Of a DNA stretch of 11,609 bases, positions 5,975 to 11,609 are shown in pieces. Below the pieces are notes generated by a model, which saw only the letters and a program-made list of their open reading frames with translations, searched no databases and was not told the DNA's origin. Every line of letters starts with the position of its first letter. The stretch's first letter is position 1. The stretch is taken from positions 1-11,609 of the forward strand of contig JAQGNM010000252.1 of assembly GCA_028291845.1 (NCBI GenBank). Reading direction: 5' to 3'. The position numbers and the translations under genes are program-made. The stretch comes from Massilia sp. Lineage in GTDB: Bacteria > Pseudomonadota > Gammaproteobacteria > Burkholderiales > Burkholderiaceae_D.

Positions 5975-6847
5975 ATGAGTTGGTTGGAAAAACTGCTGCC
6001 GCCCCGGATTCAGCGCTCGGACGCCGCGTCCCGCAAGACCATGCCGGAAGGCCTGTGGGTCAAGTGCCCGTCCTGCGAGGCCGTGCTGTACCGCACCGAT
6101 CTGGAGTCGAATCTGCACGTTTGCCCGAAATGCAGCCATCACATGCGCATTCGCGCCCGTGCCCGCCTCGACAGCCTGCTCGACGAGGGCGGACGCTATG
6201 AAATCGGCCAGGAAACCCTGCCGGTCGATACCCTGAAGTTCAAGGACAGCAAAAAGTATCCCGACCGCCTGAAGGCGGCCATGGAAGCGACCGGCGAGAC
6301 CGATGCGCTGGTGGTGCTGGGCGGCTCGATCATGAGCCTGCCGGTGGTGGTGGCGGCATTCGAATTCGAATTCATGGGCGGCTCGATGGGCTCGGTCGTT
6401 GGTGAACGTTTCGTGCGCGGTGCGCAAGTTGCGCTTGAGCAAAAGGTGCCTTTCATCTGCATCACCGCCACCGGCGGCGCCCGTATGCAGGAAGGCTTGT
6501 TGTCGCTGATGCAAATGGCGAAAACCACCGCCATGCTGACCAAGCTGTCGGAAAAGAAATTGCCATTTATTAGCGTGCTGACCGACCCGACCATGGGCGG
6601 CGTGTCGGCCTCGTTTGCCTTCATGGGCGACGTCGTCATCGCCGAACCGAAGGCCTTGATCGGCTTTGCCGGCCCGCGCGTGATCGAAAATACCGTGCGC
6701 GAAAAGTTGCCGGAAGGTTTTCAGCGCGCTGAATTCCTGGTGCAAAAGGGCGCTGTCGACATGATCGTCGACCGCCGCAAGATGCGTGAAGAAATCGCCC
6801 GTTTGCTGGCGCTGCTGCAGGGTCAAGCGGTGGAAGTGCTGGCCTGA
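5975..6847 (+). CDS. accD: Acetyl-CoA carboxylase carboxyltransferase subunit beta
   Basis: AccD pairs with AccA to move the carboxyl group from biotin-carrier protein to acetyl-CoA, making malonyl-CoA for fatty acid synthesis in the cytoplasm. The product has 290 residues (E. coli 304). The N-terminal zinc ribbon is intact: Cys31, Cys34, Cys50 and Cys53 in a C-x2-C-x15-C-x2-C pattern (VKCPSC and HVCPKC). The crotonase-like carboxyltransferase core shows FEFMGGSMGSVVGE, ITATGGARMQEG, LTDPTMGGVSASFAFMGD and GFAGPRVIENTVRE, including the glycine pairs that form the oxyanion holes. The start at 5975 is set by a strong AAGGAGA. It is likely transcribed from the candidate promoter in the upstream spacer, and a terminator hairpin lies 28 nt after its stop. 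accD next to folC is an arrangement also seen in E. coli. Confidence 0.97.
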   Translation: MSWLEKLLPPRIQRSDAASRKTMPEGLWVKCPSCEAVLYRTDLESNLHVCPKCSHHMRIRARARLDSLLDEGGRYEIGQETLPVDTLKFKDSKKYPDRLKAAMEATGETDALVVLGGSIMSLPVVVAAFEFEFMGGSMGSVVGERFVRGAQVALEQKVPFICITATGGARMQEGLLSLMQMAKTTAMLTKLSEKKLPFISVLTDPTMGGVSASFAFMGDVVIAEPKALIGFAGPRVIENTVREKLPEGFQRAEFLVQKGAVDMIVDRRKMREEIARLLALLQGQAVEVLA

Positions 6848-6875
6848 GCCCGGCTTCGTTTTACATGTTTTACTG

Positions 6876-6906
6876 ACGCGCGCTTTACAGGCGCGCGTTT
6901 TATTTT
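6876..6906 (+). terminator. Intrinsic terminator between accD and folC
   Basis: ACGCGCGC (6876-6883) pairs perfectly with GCGCGCGT (6891-6898), an 8-bp stem with a 7-nt loop (TTTACAG), followed by TTTTATTTT (6898-6906). The folC ribosome site (AAGAG, 6907-6911) begins directly after the tail and the folC ATG is at 6918, so this hairpin limits read-through from accD into folC or tunes it. Confidence 0.8.
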
Positions 6907-6917
6907 AAGAGTCTTCA

Positions 6918-8216
6918 ATGTCTTCGCTTCCCACAACTTTACCCGCCTGGCTGGCATTACTCGAATCGCGCCACGCCGAAGTCCACATCGACATGGGCCT
7001 GGACCGCGTCCGCGCCGTCCAGCAAGCGATGGGCTTGAAATTCGATTGCCCCGTCATCATGGTGGCCGGCACCAACGGCAAGGGTTCGACCTGCGCCATG
7101 CTCGAGTCGATTTTGCTGCGCGCCGGCTACAAGGTCGGCCTGTACAGCAAGCCGCACTTTCTCGATTTTAACGAGCGCGCCCGCGTCAACGGCGCGCTGG
7201 CCACCGACGACATGCTGGTGGCCGCGTTCGATGCGGTGGAAAGCCGGCGTGGCGACGTTTCGCTGACGTATTTCGAGTTCACCACCCTGGCCATCATGCA
7301 CTTGCTGGCCGGTAGCAAGCTGGATGTGGCGATCCTTGAAGTGGGCCTGGGCGGACGCCTCGACGCCGTCAATGTCATCGACGCCGATGTCGCCATCGTC
7401 ACCAGCGTCGACATCGACCACACCGATTACCTGGGAGATACACGCGAAAAGATCGGCTTCGAAAAGGCCGGCATCTTCCGCCCGGGCAAGGCGGCGATCT
7501 GCTCCGATCCGGTGCCGCCGGCCTCGCTGATCGCCCACGCCGAGGCGATCGGCGCCGATCTCTGGCTGCTGGGGCGCGACTTCAATTATTCGGGCGACAA
7601 GCAGCAGTGGAATTACGGCGGCCGCGGCCAGCGCCGTAATGCGCTGGCTTACCCGAGCCTGCGGGGCGCCAACCAGTTATTGAACGCCGCCGCCGCGCTG
7701 GCCGCGCTGGAAGTGCTGCGTCTCGAATTGCCGGTCGGCGCGCAGGAAGTGCGCACCGGGCTGGTGGTGGTGGAGTTGCCAGGGCGCTTCCAGGTGCTGC
7801 CGGGGCGCCCGACGGTGATCCTCGACGTCGCCCACAATCCCCATGCCGCCTCGGCGCTGGCGCAAAACCTCGGCAACATGGGCTTTCATCCGTACACCTA
7901 TGCCGTGTTCGGCGTGATGCAGGACAAGGACATTGCCGGCGTGGTGGCGCCGATGGCGCAACACATCGATCACTGGTGTCTGGCAGCGCTGCCGTCGCCC
8001 CGCTCGGCCAATCCGGACGATCTGGCCGGCATCATCGACGAACTCACGCCCGACGACGGCCAGGCCAGCGAGCGCTCCATCAAAACCTTCGCCGATCCGG
8101 CGCAAGCGTATGCCGATGCGATGAGCCGTGCTGGAGAGAATGATAGAATTGTGGTCTTCGGTTCGTTTTATACCGTTGCCGGCGTCATGGCAGCACGCAA
8201 ACCCTCTCACCACTGA
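6918..8216 (+). CDS. folC: Bifunctional dihydrofolate synthase / folylpolyglutamate synthase FolC
   Basis: FolC adds glutamate to dihydropteroate and then further glutamates to tetrahydrofolate, with ATP. It is a Mur-ligase-like enzyme of 432 residues (E. coli 422). Marks in order: P-loop GTNGKGS at 51-57; YSKPHFLDFNERARVNG; FEFTTLAIMHLL; ILEVGLGGRLDAVNVIDAD; TSVDIDHTDYLGDTREKIG and FEKAGIFRPGK (Mur-type catalytic region); then the C-terminal domain with LPGRFQVLPG, ILDVAHNPHA and FGVMQDKDI. The ATG at 6918 follows a weak AAGAG. It lies just after a terminator hairpin and I see no promoter of its own, so it may rely on read-through from accD. Its last codons contain a promoter-like sequence for the genes downstream, and the next gene starts 11 nt after its stop. 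Confidence 0.96.
   Translation: MSSLPTTLPAWLALLESRHAEVHIDMGLDRVRAVQQAMGLKFDCPVIMVAGTNGKGSTCAMLESILLRAGYKVGLYSKPHFLDFNERARVNGALATDDMLVAAFDAVESRRGDVSLTYFEFTTLAIMHLLAGSKLDVAILEVGLGGRLDAVNVIDADVAIVTSVDIDHTDYLGDTREKIGFEKAGIFRPGKAAICSDPVPPASLIAHAEAIGADLWLLGRDFNYSGDKQQWNYGGRGQRRNALAYPSLRGANQLLNAAAALAALEVLRLELPVGAQEVRTGLVVVELPGRFQVLPGRPTVILDVAHNPHAASALAQNLGNMGFHPYTYAVFGVMQDKDIAGVVAPMAQHIDHWCLAALPSPRSANPDDLAGIIDELTPDDGQASERSIKTFADPAQAYADAMSRAGENDRIVVFGSFYTVAGVMAARKPSHH
8121..8149 (+). promoter_or_regulatory. Candidate promoter inside the end of folC (extended -10)
   Basis: TGATAGAAT at 8141-8149 is an extended -10 (TGn plus TAGAAT). ATGAGC (8121-8126, three of six to TTGACA) sits 17 nt before the hexamer, which is weak, but extended -10 promoters tolerate a poor -35. 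The motif is built partly from an AGA arginine codon, uncommon here. Predicted start near 8156, about 72 nt before the dedD-like gene, which would give the dedD-cvpA-purF genes their own transcript. Confidence 0.4.
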
Positions 8217-8227
8217 TAAAAAATCGC

Positions 8228-9217
8228 ATGGGCTTGTTCTCTCTCTTCAGTAAAAACAAGCAAGAACCGGCTGACCAGGATAGCGGTTATTTTTCCCGCG
8301 AAGAAGATCCGGCTGCCGTGCGAGCCCGCTCCAAGCGGGCCTCGAGTGCCGGCGACCCGGCCGCGCCCCGCACCAGCCGCAAGACCCGCGCCGTCGACGA
8401 TCCGGTCCTGCCCGAGAAGAAACGCGCGCGCCGCCGCCTGGTCGGCGCTATTGCGCTGGCCCTGGCCGTTGCCGTCGGCTTGCCGATGCTGCTCGATTCC
8501 GAGCCGAAGCCGATCGCCAGCGACATTGCCATCCAGATTCCTTCGCGCGACAAGGCGGCGCCCCTGCCATTGCCTGCCAGCCCAGTGGAAGTGCGGCCGA
8601 ACGCGCCATCGCCGGCCGACACCCTCGATCAAAAAGAGCAATTGGTCGATCCGAACGAGATCAAGACGGTGGCTTTGAACACGACCGCGAAGCCGGCCGC
8701 GAAGGTAGAAGCAAAACCCGAACCCAAGCCCGAACCCAAGACCGAGCCGGTCAAGCCGGCGAAGGATGCCGACGCCGAGCTAAAAGCCAAGGCCAGGGCG
8801 GAAGCCGAGGCGAAAGCCAGGGCCGAGGCGCTGGCGGAAGCGAAGGCCAAGGCCAAGGCCAAGGCTGAGCTGGAGGCGAGGAAAGCCAAGGCGGAAAAAG
8901 CCGAAAAAAAGGATGACGACAACGCCAAGGCGCTGGCCATTCTTGAAGGCAAGGCGCCGGAAAAGAAGGCGGAGGCATCCGGCCAAAAATTCGTGGTGCA
9001 GGTGGCAGCCCTTGGTTCGCAGGAAAAAGTGGACGAGCTGCAAGAAAAACTCGGCGCCGCCGGTATCCGTGCCCATACCCACAAGGTGAGCACGCCGTCG
9101 GGCGAGCGCATCCAGGTGCGCATCGGTCCGTTCTCGCGCGAGGAAGCCGACAAGATGCGCGCGCGGCTCGACAAGGTCGGCCTCGGCGGCAGCATGGTGC
9201 GTCCGGATGGCAAGTAA
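8228..9217 (+). CDS. dedD: DedD-like SPOR-domain membrane protein
   Basis: The 329-residue product has the layout of a division-associated SPOR protein: a charged cytoplasmic N-terminus (1-70, ending KKRARRR), one membrane segment (about 71-89, LVGAIALALAVAVGLPMLL), a long periplasmic linker, and a C-terminal SPOR domain (about 252-329, FVVQVAALGSQEKVDELQEKL to VRIGPFSREEADKMRARL). SPOR domains bind peptidoglycan stripped of stem peptides at the septum. Position between folC and cvpA is that of dedD in E. coli, where DedD (220 residues) helps constriction; the symbol rests on synteny and architecture. The extra length is in the linker: a Lys-Pro-Glu stretch (about 156-177) followed by an Ala/Lys/Glu/Arg-rich segment (about 178-235) likely to be a single charged helix. 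The linker's DNA contains short tandem repeats. The start is 11 nt after folC with no clear Shine-Dalgarno. Confidence 0.88.
   Translation: MGLFSLFSKNKQEPADQDSGYFSREEDPAAVRARSKRASSAGDPAAPRTSRKTRAVDDPVLPEKKRARRRLVGAIALALAVAVGLPMLLDSEPKPIASDIAIQIPSRDKAAPLPLPASPVEVRPNAPSPADTLDQKEQLVDPNEIKTVALNTTAKPAAKVEAKPEPKPEPKTEPVKPAKDADAELKAKARAEAEAKARAEALAEAKAKAKAKAELEARKAKAEKAEKKDDDNAKALAILEGKAPEKKAEASGQKFVVQVAALGSQEKVDELQEKLGAAGIRAHTHKVSTPSGERIQVRIGPFSREEADKMRARLDKVGLGGSMVRPDGK
8717..8740 (+). repeat. Two perfect 12-nt tandem copies in the SPOR gene linker
   Basis: CCCGAACCCAAG occurs twice in a row and encodes PEPKPEPK. A degenerate third copy (ACCGAGCCGGTC) follows. As a multiple of three it keeps the frame, so linker length may vary between strains by slippage. 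Confidence 0.75.
8843..8866 (+). repeat. AAGGCC hexamer repeat in the SPOR gene linker
   Basis: Three AAGGCC units and a final AAGGCT encode a run of Lys-Ala dipeptides inside the Ala/Lys-rich helix. Related GCGAAAGCC, AAGGCCAGG and GCGGAAGCC words surround it from about 8760 to 8935, making the whole segment low in complexity. Confidence 0.7.
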
Positions 9218-9244
9218 GCATCGCTTCAATCGCAGGACGACGGC

Positions 9245-9733
9245 GTGACCGTATTCGATTACGTGGTGTTGTGTATTTTGGCGGCCTCGGTGGTGATCAG
9301 CACCTTGCGTGGCCTGGTGAGGGAAATTTTGTCGCTGGTGAGTTGGGTGGTCGCCTTCGTGGTGGCCAATCTGTACGGCGCGCAGCTTGCGCCCATGTTG
9401 CCCAGCATGATACCGGGCGACGCCGTGCGCCTGATGGTGGCGTTTGTCGCCCTGTTTCTCGGCGTACGGATACTGATGGGCCTGCTATCGATGGCGATCG
9501 GCGCGCTGATCACCGCCAGCGGCCTGAGCCTGGCCGACCGCGGCCTGGGCGGGCTGTTCGGCCTGGCGCGGGGCATTGTAATCGTCTTGTTCGGCGTCAT
9601 ATTGTGTGGGATGACCTCGATCCCCCAGCAAGACTTCTGGAAGCACGCGCTGCTCTCGCCGATGGCGGAAACCGGCGTGCGGACCGTCAAACCTTTTTTG
9701 CCGGCTGACTTCGCGCAGCATGTGCATTTTTAA
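9245..9733 (+). CDS. cvpA: CvpA-family inner membrane protein
   Basis: CvpA proteins are small inner-membrane proteins, first noted for a role in colicin V production and later linked to envelope stress and bile resistance; their molecular activity is not settled. The product has 162 residues, as in E. coli, with four hydrophobic segments at about 4-20, 26-45, 61-86 and 101-125. Family marks are FDYVVLCILAASVVISTLRG at the N-terminus (a D at position 5 and the RG turn), LVREILSLVSWVVAFVVA, and the Gly-rich DRGLGGLFGLARG before the last segment. I take GTG at 9245 as the start because AGGA at 9234-9237 lies 7 nt upstream and the N-terminus fits the family. It sits 27 nt after the SPOR gene and 58 nt before purF, the usual cvpA-purF pairing. 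Confidence 0.93.
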   Translation: MTVFDYVVLCILAASVVISTLRGLVREILSLVSWVVAFVVANLYGAQLAPMLPSMIPGDAVRLMVAFVALFLGVRILMGLLSMAIGALITASGLSLADRGLGGLFGLARGIVIVLFGVILCGMTSIPQQDFWKHALLSPMAETGVRTVKPFLPADFAQHVHF

Positions 9734-9780
9734 TCTTTCTTTCTTCAATATTCAATCTTCAGTTTCGGCTGTTCAGTCTT

Positions 9781-9785
9781 AGGAG
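9781..9785 (+). promoter_or_regulatory. Ribosome binding site of purF
   Basis: AGGAG lies 6 nt before the ATG at 9792. The spacer before it (9734-9780) is pyrimidine-rich and holds several TTCA words; I see no terminator in it. Confidence 0.75.
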
Positions 9786-9791
9786 TGCACC

Positions 9792-11312
9792 ATGTGTGGC
9801 ATTGTCGGCGTCGTCTCGCAACAACCGGTCAACCAGATTCTGTATGACGCCTTGCTGCTGTTGCAGCACCGCGGCCAGGACGCGGCGGGCATCGCAACCA
9901 ATCACAGCAGCATGTTCTCGATGCACAAGGCCAATGGCCTGGTGCGCGACGTCTTCCGTACCCGTAATATGCGCTCGCTGCAGGGCAATTCGGGCATCGG
10001 CCACTGCCGCTATCCGACCGCGGGTTCCTCCAGCGAAGAGGAAGCGCAGCCGTTCTACGTCAATGCGCCGTTCGGCATCACCCTGGCCCACAACGGCAAT
10101 CTGACCAACCAGGAACAACTGAAGTCGGAGATGTTCAAGAACGACCGCCGTCACATCAATACCGATTCGGATTCCGAAGTGTTGCTCAACGTGCTGGCCC
10201 ACGAGATCCAGGAAGCCGCCAGCGGCTACACGCTCGACCCGGACACGATTTTCAAGGCCGTTGCCATGGTGCACCGCCGGGTACGCGGCGCCTACGCCGT
10301 CGTCGCCCAGATCGCCGGCCATGGTTTGCTGGCGTTCCGCGACCCGTTCGGCATCCGTCCCCTGTGCATCGGCGTCAATGAAACCGACAGCGGCGAAGAA
10401 TTCATGGTCGCCAGCGAATCGGTGGCGCTGGAAGGCATTGGTTTTCGCTTCCTGCGCGATATCGCCCCGGGCGAGGCGGTGTTCATCGACAACGACGGCG
10501 TGTTGCACGAGCGCCAGTGCGCCGATAATCCCTCGCTCAACCCGTGCGCCTTCGAATACGTTTACCTGGCGCGCCCCGATTCGATCCTCGACGGCGCCTC
10601 GGTGTACGCCACCCGCCTGAAAATGGGCGAGTATCTGGCCGAAAAAATCCGCAAGGAATTCAGTTCCGGCGAAATCGATGTGGTGATGCCGATTCCCGAT
10701 TCCTCGCGTCCGGCCGCCATTCAGCTGGCCATGAAGCTCGGTATCGAATACCGCGAAGGTTTCATTAAAAACCGTTACATCGGCCGGACCTTCCTGATGC
10801 CGGGCCAGGCGATCCGCAGCAAGTCGGTGCGCCAGAAACTCAATGCCATCGCTTCCGAATTCAAGGGCAAGAACGTGCTGCTGGTGGACGACTCGATCGT
10901 GCGCGGCACCACCAGCCGTGAAATCGTGCAGATGGCGCGCGAAGCGGGCGCCAAGAACGTGATTTTCGCCTCGGCCGCGCCGCCGGTGCTGTTTCCGAAC
11001 GTGTACGGCATCGACATGCCGACCCGCGGCGAACTGATCGCTTACGGCCGCACCACCGAGGAAGTGTGCCGCGAGATTACCGCCGACAAGCTGGTGTACC
11101 AGGACGTCGACGCCCTCAAAAAATCGATCTCGGCAGTCAATCCGGCGCTGACCAATTTCGAGGCGTCCTGCTTCGACGGCATCTACGTGACGGGCGACAT
11201 CACCCAGGCCTATCTGGACCGCCTTGAATATGCGCGCCACAACCCAAAAAGCGCGCCGATCGAGGATGCGGTGGCGACCCACCTGCACCTGGCGCCAGCC
11301 ACCACGGAGTAA
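9792..11312 (+). CDS. purF: Amidophosphoribosyltransferase PurF
   Basis: PurF makes 5-phosphoribosylamine from PRPP and glutamine, the first committed step of purine synthesis. The 506-residue product matches E. coli (505). It begins MCGIVGVV, so removal of Met1 exposes Cys2 as the N-terminal nucleophile of the glutaminase domain; there is no propeptide, as in the enterobacterial type and unlike the Bacillus type. Further glutaminase marks are RGQDAAGIA, GIGHCRYPTAG and AHNGNLTN, and DPFGIRPL. The phosphoribosyltransferase half shows MPIPDSSRPAAIQLA, the flexible-loop region NRYIGRTFLMP, and the PRPP-binding motif VLLVDDSIVRGTTS at 362-375 with Asp366 and Asp367. A good AGGAG supports the start. 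It follows cvpA, as in E. coli, and the next gene begins 3 nt after its stop. No purine riboswitch or obvious operator is visible upstream. Confidence 0.97.
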   Translation: MCGIVGVVSQQPVNQILYDALLLLQHRGQDAAGIATNHSSMFSMHKANGLVRDVFRTRNMRSLQGNSGIGHCRYPTAGSSSEEEAQPFYVNAPFGITLAHNGNLTNQEQLKSEMFKNDRRHINTDSDSEVLLNVLAHEIQEAASGYTLDPDTIFKAVAMVHRRVRGAYAVVAQIAGHGLLAFRDPFGIRPLCIGVNETDSGEEFMVASESVALEGIGFRFLRDIAPGEAVFIDNDGVLHERQCADNPSLNPCAFEYVYLARPDSILDGASVYATRLKMGEYLAEKIRKEFSSGEIDVVMPIPDSSRPAAIQLAMKLGIEYREGFIKNRYIGRTFLMPGQAIRSKSVRQKLNAIASEFKGKNVLLVDDSIVRGTTSREIVQMAREAGAKNVIFASAAPPVLFPNVYGIDMPTRGELIAYGRTTEEVCREITADKLVYQDVDALKKSISAVNPALTNFEASCFDGIYVTGDITQAYLDRLEYARHNPKSAPIEDAVATHLHLAPATTE

Positions 11313-11315
11313 GCG

Positions 11316-11609
11316 ATGAGCGAACCTACAGGGGACAAGCGCAGCTTCGGATTCACCACCACGATTTTGCACAACGACCGCCGCAAACCGATCGAGCACG
11401 GTTCGCTGCAAAAGCCGGTGCACACTTCGGTCGCCTTCGGCTACACCGATGCCAGGCAATTGGCCTCGGTGTTCCAGGGCAAGGAGCCGGGCTTCCGCTA
11501 CGGCCGCCAGGGCAATCCGACTGTCTCTGCACTGGAAGACAAGATCACCAGGATGGAAGACGGCGTCTCGTCGATCTGTTTCGCCACCGGCATGGGCGCC
11601 ATCGGCGCC
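11316..11609 (+). CDS. PLP-dependent Cys/Met metabolism enzyme, cystathionine gamma-synthase family (3' end outside window)
   Basis: The first 98 codons are present and run off the window edge in frame. The N-terminus carries FTTTILHNDRRKPIEHGSL, PVHTSVAFGYTDARQLASVF, and the cofactor-contact motif FRYGRQGNPTVSALEDKI followed by FATGMGAIGA. The YGRxGNPT plus ATGMGAI pattern places it in the trans-sulfuration family (cystathionine gamma-synthase, O-succinyl- or O-acetylhomoserine sulfhydrylase, methionine gamma-lyase). The catalytic lysine lies beyond the edge, so the exact reaction cannot be told. MetZ (O-succinylhomoserine sulfhydrylase) is a common purF neighbour in proteobacteria, but this N-terminus looks to me closer to a distinct cystathionine gamma-synthase-like group, so I give no symbol. 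GGAG at 11306-11309 overlaps the purF stop and supports ATG at 11316; the 3-nt gap implies co-transcription and likely translational coupling with purF. Confidence 0.85.
   Translation, partial: MSEPTGDKRSFGFTTTILHNDRRKPIEHGSLQKPVHTSVAFGYTDARQLASVFQGKEPGFRYGRQGNPTVSALEDKITRMEDGVSSICFATGMGAIGA

Noticed and set aside
5939..6826. A 295-codon open frame on the - strand opposite accD
   Set aside because: Gln/His/Arg-rich antisense shadow of accD with no domain.
9734..9791. Pyrimidine-rich, TTCA-repeating spacer before purF as an operator or riboswitch
   Set aside because: At 58 nt it is too short for a purine riboswitch, shows no clear inverted repeat, and the TTCA words are irregularly spaced.
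9759..11459. A 566-codon open frame on the - strand opposite purF
   Set aside because: It is the mirror of purF in GC-rich DNA, where stops are rare in some antisense frames. The His/Ala/Arg/Val-rich product has no recognisable domain, and purF on the + strand is unmistakable.
1..11609. CRISPR array, tRNA/rRNA gene, insertion sequence, phage or defence island
   Set aside because: I found no regularly spaced repeats, cloverleaf-like sequence, transposase motif or terminal inverted repeats; all coding space is taken by conserved housekeeping genes.

Overview
The window is a GC-rich, densely packed stretch of chromosome with every recognisable gene on the + strand. It reads as a betaproteobacterium, most likely Oxalobacteraceae (Janthinobacterium/Massilia/Duganella-like). 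That placement rests on gene order (fimV-truA-trpF-trpB-trpA-accD-folC-dedD-cvpA-purF, then a cystathionine gamma-synthase-family gene), on protein style and on strong G/C preference at third codon positions. It is from recall, not from a search.

Layout. Bases 1-2084 are the 3' part of fimV, encoding an inner-membrane polar-hub protein, and end in a good intrinsic terminator. Bases 2171-5773 hold truA (tRNA pseudouridine synthase) and the last three tryptophan genes, trpF, trpB and trpA. truA and trpF are 11 nt apart, trpF and trpB overlap by 56 nt, and trpB and trpA are 48 nt apart. A 201-nt spacer with an inverted repeat and a plausible sigma70 promoter leads into accD (acetyl-CoA carboxylase carboxyltransferase beta subunit). 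After accD comes a strong terminator hairpin, then folC, a DedD-like SPOR-domain gene, cvpA and purF. The window ends inside a PLP-dependent Cys/Met-metabolism gene that starts 3 nt after purF. Part of this order (truA, accD-folC-dedD-cvpA-purF) is shared with E. coli, so this is an old conserved neighbourhood.

The genes supply basic metabolism and envelope functions: tryptophan from phosphoribosylanthranilate, malonyl-CoA for fatty acids, folylpolyglutamates, the first committed purine step, a sulfur amino acid enzyme, a tRNA modification, and envelope/division proteins (FimV, DedD, CvpA). I see no tRNA or rRNA gene, CRISPR array, insertion sequence, phage gene, defence system or toxin-antitoxin pair, and no gap longer than 201 nt.

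I did not find an undescribed system. The points worth a second look are small: glutamate instead of the classical catalytic Asp60 in TrpA; an abrupt change in third-position composition inside trpF, beginning exactly at an extended -10-like motif; a second such motif near the end of folC; a terminator hairpin almost touching the folC ribosome site; and a trpF tail read in another frame inside trpB.
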